From Corynebacterium sp. ACRPO (GTDB lineage Bacteria > Actinomycetota > Actinomycetes > Mycobacteriales > Mycobacteriaceae): a stretch of 64,000 nucleotides of DNA. Shown piece by piece: positions 57,368-64,000 of the stretch. The stretch lies in assembly GCF_022347205.1 (NCBI RefSeq), contig NZ_JAKRNE010000003.1, forward strand, positions 1 through 64,000, in the 5' to 3' direction. Position numbers and translations under genes: made by a program. Numbering within the stretch: position 1 is the first letter of the stretch; every line of letters begins with the position of its first letter. The notes beneath the pieces were generated by a model. It did not search any database. It was not told the origin of the DNA and was given only the letters and a program-made list of their open reading frames with translations.

Positions 57368-57999
57368 AACTACTACTGGCAGAAGACTCCGCGCTATTGC
57401 GCGCGGGGCTCGAGCAGCTACTCAGCGCTCTGGGGCATAGCGTTACGGCGGCCACCGATGCCGAAGAACTGCGCGCTATTGCCGGGCAGAAAGATTTCGA
57501 CCTGATTATCAGCGATGTGCGCATGCCACCGACCATGACCGACGATGGCTTGCGCGCCGTGTATGACCTGCGAGCAGCCAATCCCACCCAGCCGGTGGTG
57601 GTGCTGAGCCAATACGTAGCGGCAAGCTACCTCGACCGGCTCTTGGAGCACGGCGGCTTTGGCTACCTGCTCAAGGAGCGTGTTTCTGATGTGGAAGAAT
57701 TCGTGCGCACGCTAGACGAGGTCGCCCGCGGCGGCACCGTGGTGGACCCAGAGGTCGTAACTGCGCTGCTGTCGGCGCGGCGTACTGGTTTAGCCCAGCT
57801 CACCGCCCGCGAGCGGGAGGTACTGGGGCTTATGGCCCAAGGATTGAGCAATAAAGAAATTGAAGACACGCTCGTTCTTACCGCCGGAGCGGTAAGCAAG
57901 CATGTCTCCAATGTGTTTATGAAGCTCGGGTTTCGGCCCGAGGATTCCAACCGGCGGGTCAAGGCCGTATTGGCGTGGCTGCGCCATACGGAGCGCTAG
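57364..57999 (+). CDS. LuxR/NarL-family response regulator
   Basis: The 211-aa regulator has a receiver domain with EDS at residues 7-9, phospho-acceptor Asp in IISDVRMP (about 52) and conserved Lys in YLLKE; an HTH of the GerE/LuxR type follows (AQLTAREREVLGLMAQGLSN, TAGAVSKHVSNVFMKLGF). It pairs with the upstream kinase by ATGA overlap. It probably controls the divergent ABC exporter via the palindrome at 56172-56187 (inference). Confidence 0.92.
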   Translation: MKLLLAEDSALLRAGLEQLLSALGHSVTAATDAEELRAIAGQKDFDLIISDVRMPPTMTDDGLRAVYDLRAANPTQPVVVLSQYVAASYLDRLLEHGGFGYLLKERVSDVEEFVRTLDEVARGGTVVDPEVVTALLSARRTGLAQLTAREREVLGLMAQGLSNKEIEDTLVLTAGAVSKHVSNVFMKLGFRPEDSNRRVKAVLAWLRHTER

Positions 58000-58017
58000 C
58001 CAATGGGGCGACGCTAG

Positions 58018-59481
58018 CTACTTCTTCGAGCTGAGCCCGCCGAAAATATCGCTGGAGCTCAGGGAGCTGCCGTCCTTCGGATCCTTAGGCACCGCTGGGG
58101 TGTCTGGGTCGGTGGACTCGGCGGAGTCGGCGGGGTTGGTGGCGTCGTCGGCAGGCGCAGCGCCGCGGTCCTTCTTCTTGAGGGAAACCTTGTCCACCAG
58201 CGTGTTATCTCCTGCGTTGAAGGTGGTGAAGGTGAGCTTGTCATCGGTGACATCCACTCGCATGTAGTCCTCGGTGTAGTCCTGGCGCCACATAGCGGTG
58301 GACTCGTGGGCAAGCTTTGGATCGATGGTCTCCATGCGCGCGCCCTTGTGCTTTTTGTTATTCACGTCGGTGAAGTCGTAGTACTTGCCGCCGCCCGCGG
58401 TGGTGGTGGTCAGGTACAGCGCCTCGCCCTCCTTGGGCTCGAGAACGTCGCCGCGCTGCGGCTTCTTTTCAGGCAGGACCGGCTTATTGTTCTTCATCAG
58501 GTGGCTGCGGGTGTAGATGTGATCATGGCCGGAGAGCACGGCATCGACGTTGAGCTCAGAGAGTACCGGAGTGAGCTTCTCGCGCAGGTTGGTGACGTCC
58601 TTATCAAAATAATGGGTGCCCTGGGAGTATGGGCCGTGGTGCATGCCAACGACGATCCAGTCATTATCCGCGCCGCGGGATTCGATGGCTTCGCGCAGGA
58701 ACTGCTCGTGGCGGGCGATATCGGCGTCGGAAGAAGCATTGGAGTCCAAGCCGATGAAGAGTACGTTATTGCGCTCGAAGTAGTGGTCGCGGATATCGTC
58801 CGCCTGGTGCGGGTTAGAGAAGTGCTCATCATGGTGCTTCATGGTGAGGTTATAGGTCTCATGGTTACCTGGGACCGTGTTGGTGGGGATGTGGCGGATC
58901 TCCGGAGCGGAGAAGTACGCATCGTACTGCGGCACATGGGCGCCCCAGCCCTCAACCTGGTCACCCAGAGACCAGATCATGCTGGCATTCGGCACATGGG
59001 AGGCCGCGCGGCCGATGGTCTTGCGCCACTGTTCGGCTTGCTCATCCACCTTGAGGTCCACGCCGATCTGCGGGTCCGCGACGGTAAGGAAGGACCAGTC
59101 ATCGCCATTGGAGCCGGTGTTGAAAGTCTCTGGCTCGGACCAGCCGCCTTCCTCGGAGCCAACGCGGTAGGTGTACTCGGTATCCGGGTGCAGATCGGTG
59201 GCGGTGGCGAACTGGGACTTATACAGCAAGGCGCCAAAGTCGCGCTCGTCGGCGTGGAAGGTGGTGGTGCCTTCTGGGCCGGTAACCTCGAGGACCTCGT
59301 CTGCCTTGGACTTGGTGCGCCAGGTGACCATGACCTGGGATTCATCCTCGCCCGGCTGCAGAATGGTGCGGTAGATGGGCGAGTCAGCGGCCAGCGCCGG
59401 GGTGGCGGGCACGATGGCGGTGGCGCCACCTACTGCGAGGGCGGTGGCGAAGGAGGCGACGAAGCGCGATGAACGGAGCAT
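58018..59481 (-). CDS. secreted purple-acid-phosphatase-like metallophosphoesterase
   Basis: The 487-aa protein has a Sec signal peptide (MLRSSRFVASFATALAVGGA, cleaved near ALAAD), a fibronectin-III-like N-terminal domain (ESQVMVTWRTKSKADEVLEV to YTYRVGS), then a calcineurin-like phosphoesterase core with VADPQIG, SLGDQVEG, PGNHE, GMHHGPYS and SGHDHIYTR metal ligands. A charged Asp/Ala/Pro-rich tail ends the protein without an obvious anchor. It likely acts on phosphate esters in the envelope. AAAGGTGAAAACTGT precedes the ATG. Confidence 0.9.
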   Translation of the reverse strand: MLRSSRFVASFATALAVGGATAIVPATPALAADSPIYRTILQPGEDESQVMVTWRTKSKADEVLEVTGPEGTTTFHADERDFGALLYKSQFATATDLHPDTEYTYRVGSEEGGWSEPETFNTGSNGDDWSFLTVADPQIGVDLKVDEQAEQWRKTIGRAASHVPNASMIWSLGDQVEGWGAHVPQYDAYFSAPEIRHIPTNTVPGNHETYNLTMKHHDEHFSNPHQADDIRDHYFERNNVLFIGLDSNASSDADIARHEQFLREAIESRGADNDWIVVGMHHGPYSQGTHYFDKDVTNLREKLTPVLSELNVDAVLSGHDHIYTRSHLMKNNKPVLPEKKPQRGDVLEPKEGEALYLTTTTAGGGKYYDFTDVNNKKHKGARMETIDPKLAHESTAMWRQDYTEDYMRVDVTDDKLTFTTFNAGDNTLVDKVSLKKKDRGAAPADDATNPADSAESTDPDTPAVPKDPKDGSSLSSSDIFGGLSSKK

Positions 59482-59603
59482 ACAGTTTTCACCTTTGGAG
59501 TCTTAGAAGAAGCGGTACGGCTCCCTAGAACACCATAAGAATGTGAACACCGTATTACGAGCGCGCGAAAAGCGTTTGAACCCTACCTGTGAGGGGCTGG
59601 GGT

Positions 59604-60032
59604 TTAGAGGCTCTTATCGGAGTTGATAACGGCCGCGCGCCAGAGGGTGTATTCCTCCGGGTTATCTTCGCGGTAGTTCTTCACTGCGCGAATGCCCTGT
59701 TCCACGGATTCGATGACGGTATCGATGGTGGTGTCTTCGCCCTCGGCATCAACGAAAATGACGGGGCCGCAGATGGAGCGGATGGGGTCCTGCAGGAAGG
59801 CGGCGTTGCCGGTGGCGGCTGCGTTGCGTGCCAGGGAGGCTACCGGGTTCGGCTCGGCGCCTTCGGCCTTAGCTTCTGGGTTGTAGAGTGCGGCGTAGGT
59901 GGTGCCATCTTCTTGGAATACAACGGATACGCGGTCCTCGGTGGTGCCGCCCAGGAACTGGTTGGCGTGCTCCAGCTCAAATTCAAGCTTGCGGCGGGTG
60001 AGATCAGGGTTGACAAGGAAACCGACGGTCAT
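59604..60032 (-). CDS. hypothetical protein, 142 aa
   Basis: This acidic cytosolic protein has no recognised motif. It begins MTVGFLVNPDLTRRKLEFELEHANQ with alternating strand-helix character and contains one cysteine (IRSICGPVIFV). AAGGAGCTTTCTCTC before the ATG is a strong ribosome-binding sequence. It is monocistronic-looking, between the phosphatase and tsaD, transcribed on the same strand as tsaD. Confidence 0.75.
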   Translation of the reverse strand: MTVGFLVNPDLTRRKLEFELEHANQFLGGTTEDRVSVVFQEDGTTYAALYNPEAKAEGAEPNPVASLARNAAATGNAAFLQDPIRSICGPVIFVDAEGEDTTIDTVIESVEQGIRAVKNYREDNPEEYTLWRAAVINSDKSL

Positions 60033-60123
60033 GAGAGAAAGCTCCTTCAGAAAGCCAAGAGGGCATGAACGCTCCTTAGCGTACCGGCCCCGCGCCCCGC
60101 CTGCAGCGCGAGCGAGAAGAACT

Positions 60124-61167
60124 TTAGGTTAACTGCGGCTCTTCCACATCCAGCTGGGTATCGGTGCCTACGCCGAGGCCAGAGGGCTGGGCACCTTCAT
60201 GGATGAGTTGCGCGCCGATGGCCGCGATCATCACGCCGTTATCGGTGCACAGCGAAAAGCGCGGCACACGCAGTTCCACCCCGGCGGCAGCGCAGCGCTC
60301 GGCGGCCAGCTCGCGCAGGCGGGAATTAGCGGCCACGCCGCCTCCCAGTAGCAGCACCCGGGCGCCGGTGTCCTCGCAGGCACGCACGGCCTTGGCAGTC
60401 AGGACATCTGCCACGGCTTCTTGAAAGCTGGCGCAGACATTTTCAACGCTGATGGTCTCCCCTGCCTTTTCGGCGCGCTCCACATAGCGGGCCACGGAGG
60501 TCTTGAGTCCGGAGAAGGAGAAGTCGTGGCGGTGCGGGCCGCGCAGGTCCTCGGCGCGAGACATGCCGCGCGGGAAATCGATGGTGGCTTCGCCGCGGGC
60601 AGCGAGCTTATCAATCACCGGGCCGCCCGGGTAACCCAAACCGAGGAGGCGGGAGACTTTGTCGTAAGCTTCACCGGCGGCGTCGTCAAGCGTAGAGCCC
60701 AACTCGCGCATGGGCTTGCCGACGGCCTCTACTTCCAACAGCTGCGTATGCCCGCCCGAGACCAGAAGGGCCACCGAGTGCGGCAGCTCTTCGCCTTCCA
60801 GGTTGGCCACGGCAACATGGCCGCCCAGGTGGTTAACGCCGTAGAAGGGCACGCCCCAAGCCGCGGCATAGGCCTTGGCGGCCGAGGCTCCCACCAGCAA
60901 GGCACCGGCCAGGCCCGGCCCCACGGTAGCGGCGATGGCATCCGGCTTTTCGATGCCCGCCTCATTCAACGCCGCCTGCATGACCTGCGGCATGGCCTCA
61001 AGGTGTGCGCGGGAGGCGATTTCCGGGACGACGCCACCGAAACGCGCATGCTGCTCCATGGAGGAAGCAACGGCGTTAGCGATGATGTCCATGCGGCCGT
61101 CCTCGCGAAGCTCGACGATACCCACTCCGGTTTCATCGCAGGAGGACTCGATGCCCATGATCTTCAT
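60124..61167 (-). CDS. tsaD: tRNA threonylcarbamoyladenosine transferase TsaD
   Basis: TsaD transfers threonylcarbamoyl to A37 of ANN-decoding tRNAs (t6A). The 347-aa ASKHA protein shows [14 protein letters not shown] (about 5-17), the metal-binding HLGGHVAVA (His pair about 117-121), [20 protein letters not shown] and [13 protein letters not shown] [10 protein letters not shown], plus [14 protein letters not shown] at the C-terminus. Length is normal. AAGGAGCAGTC precedes the ATG. It lies 9 bases after rimI. Confidence 0.96.
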   Translation of the reverse strand: MKIMGIESSCDETGVGIVELREDGRMDIIANAVASSMEQHARFGGVVPEIASRAHLEAMPQVMQAALNEAGIEKPDAIAATVGPGLAGALLVGASAAKAYAAAWGVPFYGVNHLGGHVAVANLEGEELPHSVALLVSGGHTQLLEVEAVGKPMRELGSTLDDAAGEAYDKVSRLLGLGYPGGPVIDKLAARGEATIDFPRGMSRAEDLRGPHRHDFSFSGLKTSVARYVERAEKAGETISVENVCASFQEAVADVLTAKAVRACEDTGARVLLLGGGVAANSRLRELAAERCAAAGVELRVPRFSLCTDNGVMIAAIGAQLIHEGAQPSGLGVGTDTQLDVEEPQLT

Positions 61168-61176
61168 GACTGCTCC

Positions 61177-61665
61177 TTAATCTTCTGGGCGCTCGGACTG
61201 GCGCGGGCGCACCATCACGTGCGCATCCGCCCCGGAAGGTTGGTAATAGTTCTTGCGGATCCCCTGCTTGGCAAAGCCGTAGCGCTCATACAGGCCAATA
61301 GCGGGATCATTGCCCACGCGAACTTCGAGGAAGACCGGGGCGTCCTTGAGATCCGCGATATGGCAGATATTGTCCATCATCATCCGCGCGATGCCGCGGC
61401 GCTGCGCGGCGGGGTCGACGCCGATGGTGTGGATTTCAAACTCCGGATCCGCGGCTGGGCCCATCATGCCGATGCCCGCATAGCCCAAAAGCTTTACCGG
61501 CGCCGGTTCTTCGATCGCGCCTTCCACCCCGAGATAGAAGTTGAAGGGCTGGGCCATTTCTTCCCGGAAAATCCGGCTGGACCACGGGGTTTCTCCGGGA
61601 AATAGGACCTCTTCCAGCTCGGCGCACCGGGGTGCATCGGCTGGGGTTAGCTCGCGCAGCTTCAC
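61177..61665 (-). CDS. rimI: ribosomal-protein alanine N-acetyltransferase
   Basis: The 162-aa GNAT acetyltransferase has the acetyl-CoA loop VDPAAQRRGIARMMM (R/QxxGxG/A-type) and the C-terminal YERYGFAKQGIRKNYYQPSG. RimI acetylates ribosomal protein S18 in E. coli and in actinobacteria is a general N-terminal acetylase. Its gene lies between tsaB and tsaD as in mycobacteria, and overlaps the end of tsaB by 4 bases (ATGA). Confidence 0.92.
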   Translation of the reverse strand: MKLRELTPADAPRCAELEEVLFPGETPWSSRIFREEMAQPFNFYLGVEGAIEEPAPVKLLGYAGIGMMGPAADPEFEIHTIGVDPAAQRRGIARMMMDNICHIADLKDAPVFLEVRVGNDPAIGLYERYGFAKQGIRKNYYQPSGADAHVMVRPRQSERPED

Positions 61666-62369
61666 AGCTCGACCTTCGGGATGGCGGCAGAAAGCTGTTG
61701 CTGCTTCGGAGGGACCGCATCTGGGCGGCGTAGATACAGCGGCACGACGGGAGCCGGTTCTGCCTCTAGGTCGGCCGCGGCAACGAGGGCTGCCGCGGTT
61801 GGCTGGGCCGCGCGGTGCGGCAGGGCGGCGAGCAGCTCGGGGAGTTGCTCAGCAAGGCGGTCGGGGATGATGACCTCGGCGGTGGAGGTAAGTTCCACCT
61901 CGAGTTCGGCCGGTTTCGTGACCGCGGGGCCAAAAATGCGCTGCACACCGGAGTCGGTAGCGCGATAAGTGGCCCAGTAGATCTCCTTGCGGCGAGCATC
62001 GGTAGCTACCAAGGCGGTGGCTTCGTCGGCCGCGGCGGCAGGATCTACGTGAAGCTCGGCGGCGGCCGCGATGGCATCGTGGGTGCAGATGCCGTGGAGG
62101 GGGATCGAGAGGGCGTCGGCAAGCGCGGAGGCCGTCGCCATACCCACGCGCAACCCGGTAAATGGACCCGGGCCCACGCCGGTGACCACCGCATCGAGAT
62201 CGGAATACTCCATGCCCGCTTCTGCGAGGACCTCGGTGATGGTAGGAATGAGCAGCTCATTATGCGCGCGGGTATCCTCCAACACACGCTCGGTGGTCTG
62301 CCCGGTGGCGGTATCCACTACCCCGGTAACCAGGGCGGTGGTGGCCGTATCGATCGCGAGGACGCGCAT
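61662..62369 (-). CDS. tsaB: tRNA threonylcarbamoyladenosine biosynthesis protein TsaB
   Basis: TsaB is the TsaD-binding partner of the t6A complex. The 235-aa ASKHA-fold protein shows RVLAIDTATTALVTGVVDT, HNELLIPTITEVLAEAG and VTGVGPGPFTGLRVGMATAS. The ATG shares one base with the stop of the preceding secreted-protein gene (TAATG), and the 3' end overlaps rimI, so tsaB-rimI-tsaD is one unit. Confidence 0.95.
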   Translation of the reverse strand: MRVLAIDTATTALVTGVVDTATGQTTERVLEDTRAHNELLIPTITEVLAEAGMEYSDLDAVVTGVGPGPFTGLRVGMATASALADALSIPLHGICTHDAIAAAAELHVDPAAAADEATALVATDARRKEIYWATYRATDSGVQRIFGPAVTKPAELEVELTSTAEVIIPDRLAEQLPELLAALPHRAAQPTAAALVAAADLEAEPAPVVPLYLRRPDAVPPKQQQLSAAIPKVEL

Positions 62370-62878
62370 TAGGCGACCATCTTCCAGGTGCCATCCTCGC
62401 GCTGGAAGCCCAGCGGCTGGGTGCCCTGGATCATGGGAACGCCGCCATCAAGGCTCTGGCCCTGCTGCTCCATGGCCTTGACCTGCATGTCAATCATCTC
62501 GCACACCTCGACCTTCTCCGGATCCAGCTCTTCGATGAAGGGCTTAGCGCTCTGGGAAATGGCTACCGCGTAGCTCTTGCCTTCCGGCACCGCACCGTCT
62601 TCAAAGGTGATGTTCTCGGTATCGATCTGTGCCTCTTTAACCTTGTCTTCACGCATGCCCGGGCAGATGAAACCAATGGCAGGGTATTCCTCGCCATAGA
62701 CGTCGGTGGGCATGACGGTCATGACCTCCAAGTTATTTGGCGCCTTGGCCAGCGTGGAGGTGAGGTTTCCCTCCAAGTGGTTTTCCTCGCGCAGTGTGGA
62801 GGAAGCAAGAAGAACCATCATGACAACGATAAAGATGGCGATGATGGCGGCGGTGAGGTTGCGAGCGAATTTAGTCAT
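62369..62878 (-). CDS. membrane-anchored or secreted protein, 169 aa
   Basis: An N-terminal membrane segment (AAIIAIFIVVMMVLLA, about 10-26) is followed by an acidic extracytoplasmic domain with two cysteines (GFICPGMREDK and EVCEMIDMQVK), probably a disulfide. No family recognised. It overlaps tsaB by one base and so is likely cotranscribed with the t6A genes. Confidence 0.75.
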   Translation of the reverse strand: MTKFARNLTAAIIAIFIVVMMVLLASSTLREENHLEGNLTSTLAKAPNNLEVMTVMPTDVYGEEYPAIGFICPGMREDKVKEAQIDTENITFEDGAVPEGKSYAVAISQSAKPFIEELDPEKVEVCEMIDMQVKAMEQQGQSLDGGVPMIQGTQPLGFQREDGTWKMVA

Positions 62879-62970
62879 GGGATGAGTATGGCTCCTTGAA
62901 AAAAGTTTAAGTTTCAGGCGGGCGGCGGTAGTTCTGGCAACCGATGCTACCTGGTTAACCGCAACACAAA

Positions 62971-63016
62971 ACCCACAGGGTAGTGCCTGCCAGTGTAGGC
63001 GGGCGACCCTGTGGGT
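62971..63016 (-). terminator. strong terminator after the AspT/YidE-type transporter gene
   Basis: ACCCACAGGGT at 62971-62981 pairs with ACCCTGTGGGT at 63006-63016, with an inner GCCTGCC/GGCGGGC stem; TTTTG follows on the minus strand. Confidence 0.9.
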
Positions 63017-63041
63017 GAGTAATTAACGCGCGATATTGTAG

Positions 63042-64000
63042 CTATAGCAACAGCAAGAGCAACACCTGCGAGGCAATAATCTTGCCGATAATTGTGGTGG
63101 GATAGACCGTGGCCCATCCGCGGCCGGCCAGCTCGGTGCCGGTTTGATCACGAATATAGGCAAAGACTGCGGGGTTGGTGGTCATACCGGCCGCACAGCC
63201 CATGGCCTCGTCCCACTTCAGCTTGAGCACCAGCATGCCGATGACGCCGATCAGGATGGCGGAGACCAACGTGATGATAAGGCCCACGCCCATGATGGTC
63301 AGGGAGGACGGATCCGTCAGGGCATCGCGGAAGGAGGCGCCGGCCGAAGTGCCCACGCCGGCGAGGAACAAGGTAAGGCCCATATTGGACAAGGTCTCAC
63401 GGGTGTGGAATGGCATCTGCCAGTTCAACGGGCCGGTACGGTTGAGGTAGCCCAAGAGCAGGCCGACGACCACGGGGCCGCCACCAAAGCCCAGCTGCAG
63501 GGTGGAACCGCCCGGCATCGGAATCGGAATGAGGCCAAGCAGCATACCCAAGGTCAGTCCGATGGCCATGGACAGCAGGTCCGCATTACCCAACGCGGCC
63601 TCAGAGTCGCCGAGGTATTTGCGCACGTACGGCAGGCGGCTCGGGCTGGTGACCACGCGAACGCGATCCGAGTAGTTGAGCACGGTGTCCGGGTGCGGGA
63701 CGAGGTCCTTATCGCCCTTACGGATACGAGCGATGATGAAGCCGTGGTCGAGGGCCTTGATCTCGCGGACAGACTTACCGGCAATTTCCGGGTTGGACAC
63801 GGTAACGCGACTGTACTTGAGACCGGCTTCCTCGGTCAGCTCCACTGGGTGTTCCTCACCCAAGATCTCAATGGCCTTGTCGACGGCCTCTTCGGAGCCA
63901 TTGAGCAGGTATGCTTCACCCTCGCACAGTGGCATTTCCGGGACGGCGAGGCGATGGCGTTCCTCATCGGAGATGATACGAGTAGCCACCACGGTCTGGC
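63042..64000 (-). CDS. C-terminal part of an AspT/YidE-family transporter, cut by window edge
   Basis: About 319 codons of the 3' end are visible; the frame continues past 64000 without a start. It begins in a TrkA-C/RCK-C-type regulatory domain (VTVSNPEIAGKSVREIKALD, DLVPHPDTVLNYSDRVRVVT), followed by the C-terminal AspT/YidE/YbjL membrane domain with at least five spans (LLSMAIGLTLGMLLGLIPI, GGPVVVGLLLGYLNRTGP, LSNMGLTLFLAGVGTSAGA, LIITLVSAILIGVIGMLVL, TIIGKIIASQVLLLLLL). Members exchange small anions such as aspartate/alanine or are uncharacterised; in C. glutamicum a similar protein is linked to succinate export. Substrate unknown. Confidence 0.85.
   Translation of the reverse strand, partial: QTVVATRIISDEERHRLAVPEMPLCEGEAYLLNGSEEAVDKAIEILGEEHPVELTEEAGLKYSRVTVSNPEIAGKSVREIKALDHGFIIARIRKGDKDLVPHPDTVLNYSDRVRVVTSPSRLPYVRKYLGDSEAALGNADLLSMAIGLTLGMLLGLIPIPMPGGSTLQLGFGGGPVVVGLLLGYLNRTGPLNWQMPFHTRETLSNMGLTLFLAGVGTSAGASFRDALTDPSSLTIMGVGLIITLVSAILIGVIGMLVLKLKWDEAMGCAAGMTTNPAVFAYIRDQTGTELAGRGWATVYPTTIIGKIIASQVLLLLLL

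Noticed and set aside
58306..59472. 388-codon plus-strand open frame over the phosphatase gene
   Set aside because: Shadow frame; the minus-strand product has a signal peptide and a full metal site.

Overview
The window is a gene-dense, roughly 60% GC stretch of an actinobacterial chromosome and almost certainly belongs to Corynebacterium. Supporting markers are a monomeric isocitrate dehydrogenase, a MocR-type pdxR divergent from pdxST, metY-metX, the guaB-guaB3-guaA cluster, sigD with its anti-sigma gene rsdA next to a WhiB gene (whcB type), groES-groEL1 with a His-rich tail and a CIRCE element, DtxR-, McbR- and LexA-like boxes, and many leaderless promoters. The gene order matches my memory of C. 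glutamicum; GC and protein details look closer to the C. accolens/tuberculostearicum/aurimucosum group (inference).

Layout. 1-3.9 kb: an unknown partial gene, a hypothetical gene, an LpdA-like flavoprotein, an M20 amidohydrolase and an XRE regulator. 3.9-7.1 kb: upp, a small helical protein coupled to a leaderless NlpC/P60 protein (possible type VII substrates), and a protein with an internal duplication. 7.2-12.2 kb: an alpha/beta hydrolase and DJ-1/PfpI pair, an adenosine-deaminase homologue that has lost its metal site, a D,D-carboxypeptidase, and an RDD membrane protein. 12.2-20.4 kb: yihY-like gene, trpS, TRIC-like channel, xth, an MFS exporter, icd. 20.5-26.2 kb: pdxT-pdxS/pdxR, a 53-aa membrane protein, metY-metX. 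26.2-32.5 kb: HNH/DUF222 protein, DUF3017, folD/trmL, two PH-domain membrane proteins, and two small HTH regulator plus membrane protein modules. 32.5-43.9 kb: dnaE2, metQNI, a sucrase/ferredoxin-like protein behind a DtxR box, an AMIN-like lipoprotein, imuB-imuA, and a second HNH/DUF222 paralogue. 43.9-54.2 kb: guaA, guaB3-guaB, DUF5319, rsdA, sigD, whcB, a decayed uvrA-like gene, groEL-groES. 54.2-64 kb: an ABC exporter divergent from a two-component system, a secreted metallophosphatase, tsaD-rimI-tsaB, and a truncated AspT/YidE-type transporter.

Functional groups: sulfur/methionine (metYX and metQNI share a 13-bp upstream element resembling the McbR operator), guanine nucleotide synthesis, vitamin B6 synthesis with its regulator, SOS mutagenesis (dnaE2 with a LexA box; imuAB 7 kb away), chaperones, and t6A tRNA modification.

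The least expected signals are: (1) a dispersed 13-bp word, GCTTGCCGACGYC, exact 14 times in 64 kb on both strands, mostly inside genes but also intergenic and antisense; (2) two similarly oriented DnaA-box-like 9-mers with shared flanks upstream of both HNH/DUF222 paralogues; (3) several degenerate enzymes (adenosine-deaminase-like, PHP domain of DnaE2, UvrA-like pseudogene). No rRNA, tRNA, CRISPR array, insertion sequence or prophage was seen. No stretch above 300 bases lacks a gene; the longest gap (50604-50891) holds the sigD and whcB promoters.
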